Assembly: GCA_945903555.1 (NCBI GenBank)
Contig: CAMDOJ010000034.1
Coordinates: 1 to 12,575, forward strand
Source of the DNA: Chthoniobacter flavus
Lineage (GTDB): Bacteria; Verrucomicrobiota; Verrucomicrobiia; Chthoniobacterales; Terrimicrobiaceae
Reading direction: 5' to 3'
Length of the DNA stretch: 12,575 bases
Within the stretch, counting starts at the first letter, position 1, and the number at the start of each line of letters is the position of its first letter. Under the pieces are notes generated by a model. The model had not been told where the DNA came from. It made no database searches and was given only the letters and a program-made list of their open reading frames with translations. This document shows, piece after piece, positions 1 through 5,705 of the stretch. The position numbers and the translations under genes were made by a program.

Positions 1-526
1 GTGAAAACTCATGATAGGCATCAACCATCAAGGCCAAATCGATCGACTCCGCAGGCAGGCGGACCCCGTCGATGGCGCCGAGATGAGGCTGGACATTCGC
101 GTGGCCGAGTTCCTTCGCACGGGCTTCGAGGAACGCAATCATCTCGGGCTGAATATCGACCGCCACCACGCGCCCCTTGGGAACCAGCGGCGCCATCCGG
201 AAAGTGTGGTAACCCGACCCCGCGCCCACATCGGCAACGACATCATCCGGCTTCAAATCCAGAGCAGCAATGCCGCGACTGGGGGCCTCCTCGTTTTCCC
301 GAGTGTCGCGTTCCAGCCAATCGATTCCCTCGTGTCCCATGACCTTCGCAATTTCTCGGCCCATGTGGAACTTGCCGATACCATCCGAGGAGGCGCGCTG
401 GATCGAGTTGGCGGGCCCCGCCTCATCGGCCAAGCAACCCGAGCAAGCAAACAAGAAAGCCCCAGCGTAAAGCGGGTTCGCAAAAAGGCCGGTGGTAAGA
501 AAAGCTAAAATTAAAAGCCGCTTCAT
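1..526 (-). CDS. Exported class I SAM-dependent methyltransferase (3' end outside window)
   Basis: The frame is open from an ATG at 526-524 to the left window edge, giving 175 residues with no stop, so the C-terminus is missing. Residues 1-33 are a basic start (MKRLL) plus a hydrophobic stretch, an export signal; L25-F-A-C28 is a loose lipobox, and A21 or A33 are possible Sec cleavage sites. A stretch typical of this uncharacterised exported family follows (GREIAKVMGHEG, 56-67; WLERDTR, 70-76). Next comes a Rossmann methyltransferase fold: motif I DVGAGSG (99-105), the acidic residue ending strand 2 in VAVDI (D124), and MVDAYHEF (167-174) at the motif IV position. The substrate is unknown. 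No Shine-Dalgarno is seen. It is transcribed away from the 336-nt gap, probably as its own unit. The fold is sure; export is likely. Confidence 0.85.
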   Translation of the reverse strand, partial: MKRLLILAFLTTGLFANPLYAGAFLFACSGCLADEAGPANSIQRASSDGIGKFHMGREIAKVMGHEGIDWLERDTRENEEAPSRGIAALDLKPDDVVADVGAGSGYHTFRMAPLVPKGRVVAVDIQPEMIAFLEARAKELGHANVQPHLGAIDGVRLPAESIDLALMVDAYHEFS

Positions 527-646
527 GTGTTTTGGACGGGACCAGTTTTTAAACAAGATCCGGTTGAATATCCATTCGTGCAATTGAAGAGTCACCGAAA
601 AAGGCCGGGAGAGAAGCAGGAGAGCCGCAAAACCAAAACCCTCGAA

Positions 647-659
647 TCTGTCAGACAGA
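647..659. repeat. 13-nt palindrome, possible operator
   Basis: TCTGTC-A-GACAGA is a perfect 6-bp inverted repeat around one central base. It lies about 120 nt upstream of the methyltransferase start, a plausible place for a dimeric repressor or activator site. Nothing in the window identifies a cognate regulator. Confidence 0.4.
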
Positions 660-760
660 CCCAAAAAACAGAAAAGACATCCCCTAAGAGAAATAAGATC
701 TGAAAAACAACGGCCGGAAGTTAACCTCTCCCGAACGCCAAAACATTTTGCGGATCCCCT

Positions 761-775
761 GCTAGGAATCCTAGC
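761..775. repeat. 15-nt palindrome, possible operator or small hairpin
   Basis: GCTAGGA-A-TCCTAGC is a perfect 7-bp inverted repeat around a single base. The centre is too tight for a stable RNA hairpin without opening some pairs, so a protein-binding site is as likely as an RNA structure. Its last two bases are also the first two of the next hairpin (774-801), so both cannot form completely at once. Confidence 0.45.
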
Positions 776-801
776 TTATCGGATCATGAGAGCCGATAAG
801 C
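774..801 (-). terminator. Possible 3' hairpin of the rplU-rpmA transcript
   Basis: GCTTATCGG (774-782) and CCGATAAGC (793-801) form a perfect 9-bp stem with a 10-nt loop. In the minus-strand transcript it begins about 61 nt after the rpmA stop, a natural place for a transcript end. No T-run follows on the minus strand, so it is not a classic intrinsic terminator; it could be a 3'-stabilising stem or a DNA site. Confidence 0.35.
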
Positions 802-862
802 CGAAAATCAGAAACACGAAAGCCCCGAACCGGAGAGGTGCGGGACTTAGCGTGGAAAAAAA

Positions 863-1123
863 TCAATTGGCCGAGGTCGCAACTGGCTCGACGTTCACAC
901 GGCGACCGCTGCGGTCAAACTTGACGTGACCATCAACGAGAGCCCAGATGGTATAATCACGTCCGAGACCAACATTGCGACCAGGAGTGAACTTAGTACC
1001 ACGCTGGCGAAGGATGATGTTGCCGGCGATGACGGACTCGCCGCCAAATTTTTTCACACCGAGACGCTTGCTGATGCTGTCGCGTCCGTTTTTGACACTG
1101 CCTTGTCCTTTTTTATGGGCCAT
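863..1123 (-). CDS. rpmA: 50S ribosomal protein L27
   Basis: An 86-residue protein of normal length for L27, a basic large-subunit protein whose N-terminus reaches toward the peptidyl transferase centre. It opens with MAHKKGQGSVKNGRDS and contains KRLGVKKFGGESVIAGNIILRQ (19-40) and the family's GTKFTPGRNVGLGRDYTIWAL segment, all highly characteristic. No N-terminal extension of the kind processed in Firmicutes is present. It follows rplU after 6 nt, the near-universal L21-L27 pair, and is the last gene of the leftward run. No clear Shine-Dalgarno precedes the ATG, so coupling to rplU translation is likely. Confidence 0.98.
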   Translation of the reverse strand: MAHKKGQGSVKNGRDSISKRLGVKKFGGESVIAGNIILRQRGTKFTPGRNVGLGRDYTIWALVDGHVKFDRSGRRVNVEPVATSAN

Positions 1124-1129
1124 GAGATT

Positions 1130-1447
1130 TTACTTGGTGGAGATGGTTTTGATTTTGAGACGGGTAAGTTGGCGGCGATGACCGACGGTGCGGTGGTAGC
1201 CCTTACGTCTGCGGAATTTGAAAGCGATCACTTTGTCATCCTTGAATTGATCGACGACCTCGGCGCTGACTTTGGCGCCGGAGACGAAGGGCTCGCCGAC
1301 TTGAAGATCAGCTCCATCAGATACGAGAAGCACTTCGGAAAAATCGATATCCGTGCCGACTTCTACGTCGAGTTTTTCGACGTCGATTTCGTTGCCGGAC
1401 TCGACTCGATATTGTTTGCCACCTGTTTGTATCACTGCGTATGCCAT
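1130..1447 (-). CDS. rplU: 50S ribosomal protein L21
   Basis: A 105-residue protein of the usual L21 length; it binds 23S rRNA in the large subunit. The diagnostic start MAYAVIQTGGKQYRVESG is present, as is the basic RNA-binding block FKFRRRKGYHRTVGHRRQLTRLKI near the C-terminus (from about residue 77). It lies 48 nt downstream of bioD and 6 nt upstream of rpmA. L21 and L27 usually have their own strong promoter; I cannot recognise one in the short gap, so it may lie within bioD or transcription may come from the operon upstream. An inverted repeat spans the bioD end and the gap. Confidence 0.98.
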   Translation of the reverse strand: MAYAVIQTGGKQYRVESGNEIDVEKLDVEVGTDIDFSEVLLVSDGADLQVGEPFVSGAKVSAEVVDQFKDDKVIAFKFRRRKGYHRTVGHRRQLTRLKIKTISTK

Positions 1448-1480
1448 AAGAAGACTAAGTTGAATAGGGTTGGAGACAAT

Positions 1481-1518
1481 GGCGGAAAAAGATTTTTATG
1501 CAAGAGGAAAAATCCGCC
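1481..1518 (-). repeat. Inverted repeat over the bioD stop, upstream of rplU
   Basis: GGCGGA (1481-1486) pairs with TCCGCC (1513-1518). Inside it, GATTTTT (1491-1497) pairs with AAAAATC (1508-1514) around a 10-nt loop. The two pairings share bases 1513-1514, so they compete at the edge. The bioD stop codon (1498-1496) lies at the loop. It could be an attenuator, processing site or autoregulatory leader for rplU-rpmA; it is not a standard terminator. Confidence 0.4.
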
Positions 1519-2134
1519 TTAATTCTGAAGCGCTGATTTCGGTCTGTCCGCACCCGATTTCCACCAGCACATTTGTGAACTGGGAGAGGACATCTCGATT
1601 GGTTTGTTTGGCGATATCATCCGGCTCGGTTGCGGAGTTGAGAATCAAGCCGGGACACTCTAGGCCGCGGGCTCGGATGCTCTCGATCGTGAGCAGAGCG
1701 TGATTAATGCAGCCGAGTTTATTGGCCACGACAGGGATCACAGGCAGGGCGAATCGACAAGCGACATCGGCAAGGGTTTCCGTGCCGGTCACAGGAACTA
1801 ACCAACCACCTGCGCCTTCAACGAGAATCGATTGTCGGGTTGCGGCTATGCGGTTGAACCAAGCCTCGAGGGCATCGAGTGAAATCGGGCGCTGCTCCAG
1901 AGTGGCTCCGACCAACGGCGCTGCTGCGGTGCGAAGCCAAATGGGATTGATTTCCTCCATCGTGAGAGTGTCGCCGGAAGCCTCGGCAAGGATAGCGACA
2001 TCATCACGCTCGCCCGAACAAAGTGGCTTGAGCGCGACTGTATCGAAGCCCGCTTTGCGAAGCGTGCGAGTCAGCAACGCAACGACAAAGGTTTTGCCAA
2101 CACCGGTATCCGTGCCGGTAATAAAGGCCCTCAT
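1496..2134 (-). CDS. bioD: ATP-dependent dethiobiotin synthetase
   Basis: A 212-residue protein, close to the usual 220-230. BioD closes the ureido ring of dethiobiotin from 7,8-diaminopelargonic acid, CO2 and ATP, the penultimate step of biotin synthesis, in the cytoplasm. The N-terminus MRAFITGTDTGVGKT carries the P-loop GTDTGVGKT (7-15); ALKPLCSG (34-41) is the family's lysine-containing KP segment; VEGAGGWLVPV (about 107-117) is the carboxylate/Mg loop; and VVANKLGCINH corresponds to the conserved helix after the NKL/G motif. The ATG overlaps the stop of the ABC ATPase gene by 4 nt (ATGA). No other biotin gene is visible, so bioA, bioB and bioF must be elsewhere if the pathway is complete. 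Confidence 0.95.
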   Translation of the reverse strand: MRAFITGTDTGVGKTFVVALLTRTLRKAGFDTVALKPLCSGERDDVAILAEASGDTLTMEEINPIWLRTAAAPLVGATLEQRPISLDALEAWFNRIAATRQSILVEGAGGWLVPVTGTETLADVACRFALPVIPVVANKLGCINHALLTIESIRARGLECPGLILNSATEPDDIAKQTNRDVLSQFTNVLVEIGCGQTEISASELRRIFPLA

Positions 2135-2979
2135 GGACGGGGGGCCGTGAGCTCCAGAAAGACACTTTCCAGCGAGCGCTGGGGCTGGCGAGCGGCTACG
2201 AGTTTGGCACCAGATTGATTGATGAGTTGCTCCATTTGCTCGCGAAGTTCGGGTGTCGCATTTTCAACAATGAATTGCGTCTGCCCCTCCACGCGCACGA
2301 GTTCATCGAGACTCCCTTCGCGTATCATTTCCCCATGCGCCATGATGCCGACGCGATCGCAGATTTCCTGCACCTGCTCGAGGAGATGGGATGTGAGGAG
2401 GACGGTCTTGCCACGTTTTTTGAGATCGAGGATGAGGTCGCGGATCTGGTGGGAGCCGGCAGGATCCACGCCGGCCGTCGGTTCATCTAGGATGACGAGA
2501 CTCGGATCTTGAATGAGAGCCTGCGCCAAGCCGATGCGCTGGAGCATGCCTTTCGAAAAGCCCGCCGCGCGGCGGTCACGGGCGTCACTGAGACCGACGA
2601 GATCGATCAGTTCCTCCGCCCGCTTTTTCAGCGCCGATCCACGCATCCCACAAATACGACCATAGAAAACCAGCGTTTCGGTGGCCGTGAGAAATTTGTA
2701 GAAATAGGGATTTTCGGGGAGGAAACCGACATCGCGCCGACTTCGGTATTCGCGGCTGTCCTTCCCGCAAATGAGAGCCCTGCCTTGATTCGGAGTCACC
2801 AGCCCCAAGAGCATTTTGAGTGTCGTGCTTTTCCCGCACCCATTAGGACCAAGAAGCCCATAGACCTCGCCGGGCTGGACGGTGAGATTCAGATTGCGAA
2901 CCGCCGTGATGCGCCTGCGGCGAAGCGGAACGGCGAAAATCTTCGTGATATTCTCGATTTGGACAACGGGTATGCTCAT
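2131..2979 (-). CDS. ABC transporter ATP-binding protein (ABC-2 exporter type)
   Basis: A 282-residue ATPase with Walker A GPNGCGKST (44-52), a Q-loop region FLPEN (86-90) with Glu in place of Gln as in many ABC-2/GldA-like ATPases, signature FSKGM-Q-R (141-148, a variant of LSGGQ), Walker B LVILDEPTAGVDP (161-173) and an H-loop in LLTSHLLEQ. A C-terminal tail of about 60 residues follows. The ATG at 2979 is preferred because it makes MSIPVVQIENITKIF, the normal first strand, and overlaps the acyP stop by 4 nt; the longer in-frame upstream extension is simply out-of-frame acyP sequence. Such subunits power a separate membrane permease, but none lies beside it here, so the substrate cannot be inferred. 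Confidence 0.93.
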   Translation of the reverse strand: MSIPVVQIENITKIFAVPLRRRRITAVRNLNLTVQPGEVYGLLGPNGCGKSTTLKMLLGLVTPNQGRALICGKDSREYRSRRDVGFLPENPYFYKFLTATETLVFYGRICGMRGSALKKRAEELIDLVGLSDARDRRAAGFSKGMLQRIGLAQALIQDPSLVILDEPTAGVDPAGSHQIRDLILDLKKRGKTVLLTSHLLEQVQEICDRVGIMAHGEMIREGSLDELVRVEGQTQFIVENATPELREQMEQLINQSGAKLVAARQPQRSLESVFLELTAPRP

Positions 2980-3248
2980 GAAAGAATATGAAAGCCGCGC
3001 AGGCCTGCGGGCAGTGGAATTTCGGATGACGACTCGACTGTGATGTGACCCTTGAGAGAGCTCGTGCGAATGCCCTCTAGAAAATCTTTCACCTCGCTCG
3101 TTTCTCCGCTCACGATGAGCTCGACACGACCGTCGGGCAGATTTTCGACAGATCCCGAGACATCGTATTCGCGTGCGAGGTTTTTGACCAGATAGCGGAA
3201 ACCCACTCCTTGCACATGCCCCTCGTAGTGGACTTGCTGCGTCTTCAT
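2976..3248 (-). CDS. acyP: Acylphosphatase
   Basis: A 90-residue protein, the standard size of this small cytosolic enzyme that hydrolyses carboxyl-phosphate bonds such as acetyl-phosphate or 1,3-bisphosphoglycerate. Motif 1 HVQGVGFRY (11-19) supplies the phosphate-binding loop and catalytic Arg18; motif 2 SGSVENLPDGRVE (31-43) supplies the catalytic Asn36. Both key residues are present, so it should be active. It overlaps the upstream proA stop and the downstream ABC ATPase start by 4 nt each (ATGA). Its position next to proA is suggestive, since gamma-glutamyl phosphate, the ProA-pathway intermediate, is an acyl phosphate, but that link is my inference. Confidence 0.96.
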   Translation of the reverse strand: MKTQQVHYEGHVQGVGFRYLVKNLAREYDVSGSVENLPDGRVELIVSGETSEVKDFLEGIRTSSLKGHITVESSSEIPLPAGLRGFHILS

Positions 3249-4519
3249 GAGCGAACCTGACCGTTCCCACGGATGAGGTATTTATAGGTCGTTAATTCCT
3301 CGAGCCCCATCGGACCGCGGGCATGGAGTTTGTCAGTACTGATACCGATCTCCGCCCCAAATCCAAACTCGCCGCCATCGGTGAAACGCGTGGAGGCATT
3401 CCAATAAACTGTGGCGGAATCGACCGCAGCTAGGAATTCCTCGGCGTTGGCGGTGTTGCTGGTGATGATCGCATCGCTATGGTGCGAGCCATAGGTCTCG
3501 ATGTGGGAAACCGCTTCTTCTAGGCTGCCGACAATCCGAAGCGAAAGAATGAGGTCAAGATATTCGGTCCGCCAAGAAGCGTCGACCGCCTCGCTGAATG
3601 TCGGGTATTCTAACCGAGAAAGGATCTCGCACGCCTCGGAATCTGCGCGGATTTCGACATTCTGCTTTTGCAGGTCCGTCGCCGCCAAACGCAGAAAATC
3701 CTCAACTACATCGCGGTGGACGAGCAGGGTTTCAACGGCATTGCAAACGCCGGGGCGCTGGCATTTGCCATTGATTAAAATCGCCGTCGCCATTTTCAGA
3801 TCCGCTTCGCGGTCGACATAAACGTGGCAGACTCCGTCGTAGTGCTTGATCACCGGCATACGAGCGGAGGAAACCACCGCCTCGATGAGCGAGTGACCAC
3901 CACGGGGGATGATCACGTCCATGTATTGATTCATCGCAGCCATGATTTTCACGGCCTCACGATCCTTGGTGGGGATGAGCTGAACGGCACCATCCGGCAA
4001 CCCCGCGAGGGCTCCACCAGATTGCAGCGCAGAGGCGATCGCAAGGTTCGAAGAAAGCGCCTCCGACCCGCCCCGCAAAATCACCGCATTCCCAGTCTTG
4101 AGGCACAAGACGGCGGCATCCGCGGTCACATTCGGACGGGATTCGTAGATGATGCCAATGACGCCGATCGGGGTGCGGATTTTCGAAATTTCGATGCCAT
4201 TAGGGCGAGTCCAACAGCGCAGGATTTCGCCCACTGGGTCGTTGAGACCCGCCACCTGTCGGATGCCGGCGGCCATATCCGCGATGCGCTTTTCTGTGAG
4301 CCTCAAGCGATCAATCGAGGCGCTGGTGAGACCGGCTTTTTCCGCAGCGGAGGTATCCTGCGCATTCGCAGCAAGGATTTCTGGAGTGCGAGCCAGAATC
4401 TCATACGCCATCGCTGCAAGAATGGCATTTTTTTGATCCGCAGTGAAGCGGGCCAGTGAACGCCCTGCCTCGCGAGCGCGGCGGCCGATGATATGAATTT
4501 CCTGTTCAAGCGTACTCAT
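3245..4519 (-). CDS. proA: Gamma-glutamyl phosphate reductase (glutamate-5-semialdehyde dehydrogenase)
   Basis: A 424-residue enzyme (family about 415-430) that reduces L-glutamyl 5-phosphate to glutamate 5-semialdehyde with NADPH, the second step of proline synthesis. Visible ProA signatures are RTPIGVIGIIYESRPNVT (115-132), LKTGNAVILRGGSEA (140-154), DVIIPRGG (201-208) and KCQRPGVCNAVET (252-264), where Cys259 is the likely catalytic thiol. The C-terminal FGAEIGISTDKLHARGPMGLEELT is also diagnostic. The ATG at 4519 gives the natural start MSTLEQEIH and overlaps the ald stop by 4 nt; an in-frame upstream extension to 4570 lies inside ald and is rejected. The usual partner proB is not in the window. 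Confidence 0.97.
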   Translation of the reverse strand: MSTLEQEIHIIGRRAREAGRSLARFTADQKNAILAAMAYEILARTPEILAANAQDTSAAEKAGLTSASIDRLRLTEKRIADMAAGIRQVAGLNDPVGEILRCWTRPNGIEISKIRTPIGVIGIIYESRPNVTADAAVLCLKTGNAVILRGGSEALSSNLAIASALQSGGALAGLPDGAVQLIPTKDREAVKIMAAMNQYMDVIIPRGGHSLIEAVVSSARMPVIKHYDGVCHVYVDREADLKMATAILINGKCQRPGVCNAVETLLVHRDVVEDFLRLAATDLQKQNVEIRADSEACEILSRLEYPTFSEAVDASWRTEYLDLILSLRIVGSLEEAVSHIETYGSHHSDAIITSNTANAEEFLAAVDSATVYWNASTRFTDGGEFGFGAEIGISTDKLHARGPMGLEELTTYKYLIRGNGQVRS

Positions 4520-5616
4520 GGAACAAATGGCGTGTAGTCGAGAGAATGCGCTTCGGCAACTGCTTTGCATGTGATGCCTCCATCAAAAACGCTCACGCCT
4601 TCCGCCAGACCGGGCATTCGCCGAACGGCTTCGGGGAGCGAAAAATCAGCCAAGGCCTCGATGTAACGGAATGTCGCATTCGCTAGAGCCTGAGTGGCTG
4701 TACGGGCGTAGGCACCAGGCATATTCGCCACACAATAATGCACGACCCCCTCTTCCACAAAGGTCGGGTTGTCGTGGGTGGTGGGCCGTGAGGTCTCGAA
4801 ACAACCGCCTTGGTCGATCGCGATATCCACCGCGACGCTACCTGGCTTCATGAGTCTTAGCATCTCGCGGGTGATCAATTTCGGCGCACGCGCACCCGGC
4901 ACCAAGACCGCGCCAATCAGCAGGTCGACCCCCGGTAGCAGATCAATGAGACTCGACTCATTCGAATAAAGCGTGTGCGCCGTGCTCATGGTGATATCGA
5001 GGAAACGCATTCGCTCTAGGTCCACCTCGAGAATGGTGACGTCCGCACCAAGTCCCGTGCCCATACGTGCCGCATTCACTCCCGATGTGCCTCCGCCGAT
5101 GACGACCACTTTTCCAGGAAGAACGCCAGGCACGCCACCCAGGAGCACGCCGTTACCACCGTTGTGCTTCGCTAAAAAATACCCCCCCACCAGTACCGAC
5201 ATGCGGCCCGCGATCTCACTCATGGGCTCAAGTAGCGGGAGACGGTGGTTCACACTTACCGTTTCATAGGCGATACAAGTTGCCCCAGTTTTCATGAGCG
5301 CCTCAGTGAGCATACGGTTCGCTGCAAGGTGGAGATAGGTGAAGAGCGTGTGATCTTTTCGGAGGAGCGAGTATTCCGAAGGCAACGGCTCTTTGACCTT
5401 AATGATCATATTCGCGCGCTCAAAGACTTCGGCGTGCTCTTGGACGATCTCCGCTCCGGCATCTTGATAATTCTGGTCGCAGAAACCAATGTCTGCTCCT
5501 GCCTGAGTTTCCACCACGACCTTGTGGCCGTGCTTGATGAGTTGGTAGGCCGCTGAAGGGAGAAGGGCCACGCGATGCTCCTGCGTTTTGATCTCCTTGG
5601 GAATTCCGATGATCAT
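4516..5616 (-). CDS. ald: Alanine dehydrogenase
   Basis: A 366-residue protein, typical of Ald (about 370), which interconverts L-alanine and pyruvate plus ammonium with NAD(H). The start MIIGIPKEIKTQEHRVAL is the family signature. Substrate residues Arg15 and Lys75 (VKEP), catalytic His96 (YLHLAA) and the conserved Asp268 (DIAIDQGG) are all present, as is the NAD-binding glycine motif GGGTSG (174-179). It is the first gene of the leftward run and diverges from the 5706 gene. Its stop overlaps the proA start. No Shine-Dalgarno is seen before the ATG. Within the gene, a run of seven C and a run of six A (plus strand, 5174-5188) lie close together. The enzyme may run in either direction; the window does not tell which. 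Confidence 0.97.
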   Translation of the reverse strand: MIIGIPKEIKTQEHRVALLPSAAYQLIKHGHKVVVETQAGADIGFCDQNYQDAGAEIVQEHAEVFERANMIIKVKEPLPSEYSLLRKDHTLFTYLHLAANRMLTEALMKTGATCIAYETVSVNHRLPLLEPMSEIAGRMSVLVGGYFLAKHNGGNGVLLGGVPGVLPGKVVVIGGGTSGVNAARMGTGLGADVTILEVDLERMRFLDITMSTAHTLYSNESSLIDLLPGVDLLIGAVLVPGARAPKLITREMLRLMKPGSVAVDIAIDQGGCFETSRPTTHDNPTFVEEGVVHYCVANMPGAYARTATQALANATFRYIEALADFSLPEAVRRMPGLAEGVSVFDGGITCKAVAEAHSLDYTPFVP

Positions 5617-5705
5617 GGGATTTATTTTGCACCCGAAAGAAAATTTGCGAAAGCAGTTTCTCTCTTGATTGCAAGTCGTGTCGCTGGTCTGCTGGAGTAC
5701 AAATC
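5617..5705. promoter_or_regulatory. Divergent promoter region between ald and the 5706 gene
   Basis: This 89-nt gap separates two divergent gene runs, so it must hold the promoter of at least one of them unless these start further inside genes. On the minus strand a weak pair is TTCGCA (5651-5646), 16 nt, CAAAAT (5629-5624), each matching four of six sigma-70 bases; it ends 7 nt before the ald ATG, which would give a leaderless or nearly leaderless mRNA. No convincing pair is seen on the plus strand. The role is inferred from gene layout. Confidence 0.5.
5694..5697 (+). promoter_or_regulatory. Ribosome binding site of the 5706 gene
   Basis: GGAG lies 8 nt before the GTG at 5706. It supports the GTG as the start, and it is the only clear Shine-Dalgarno at good spacing that I find in the window. 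Confidence 0.6.

Larger units (their letters stand above)
527..862. other. Intergenic region between rpmA and the methyltransferase gene
   Basis: This 336-nt stretch holds no credible ORF. It should contain the 3' end of the rplU-rpmA transcript and the promoter of the methyltransferase gene. I see three inverted repeats (listed separately) but no canonical hairpin followed by a T-run on the minus strand. A weak promoter-like pair on the minus strand is GTGACT (595-590), 17 nt, GATATT (572-567), about 40 nt before the methyltransferase start. Each hexamer matches only four of six sigma-70 consensus bases, so this is a guess. Confidence 0.6.

Noticed and set aside
1..508. Plus-strand ORFs of 113 and 165 codons at the left edge
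   Set aside because: They are shadows of the minus-strand methyltransferase, which has a signal peptide and SAM-binding motifs.
527..862. A riboswitch or small RNA gene in the long gap
   Set aside because: Inverted repeats are present but no known riboswitch core, tRNA-like fold or promoter-terminator pair could be recognised.
926..1522. 198-codon ORF antisense to rplU and rpmA
   Set aside because: It covers two certain ribosomal protein genes and the gap between rplU and bioD, with no recognisable domain or start signal.
2980..3270. N-terminal extension of the ABC ATPase frame to 3270
   Set aside because: The extension reads through acyP in another frame and is Arg/Ser-rich noise; the ATG at 2979 fits the family start and overlaps the acyP stop.
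3824..4459. 211-codon ORF antisense to proA
   Set aside because: proA is complete with all motifs on the other strand; the antisense product has no family features.
4520..4570. N-terminal extension of proA to 4570
   Set aside because: It lies in the 3' end of ald in another frame; MSTLEQEIH at 4519 matches normal ProA starts.
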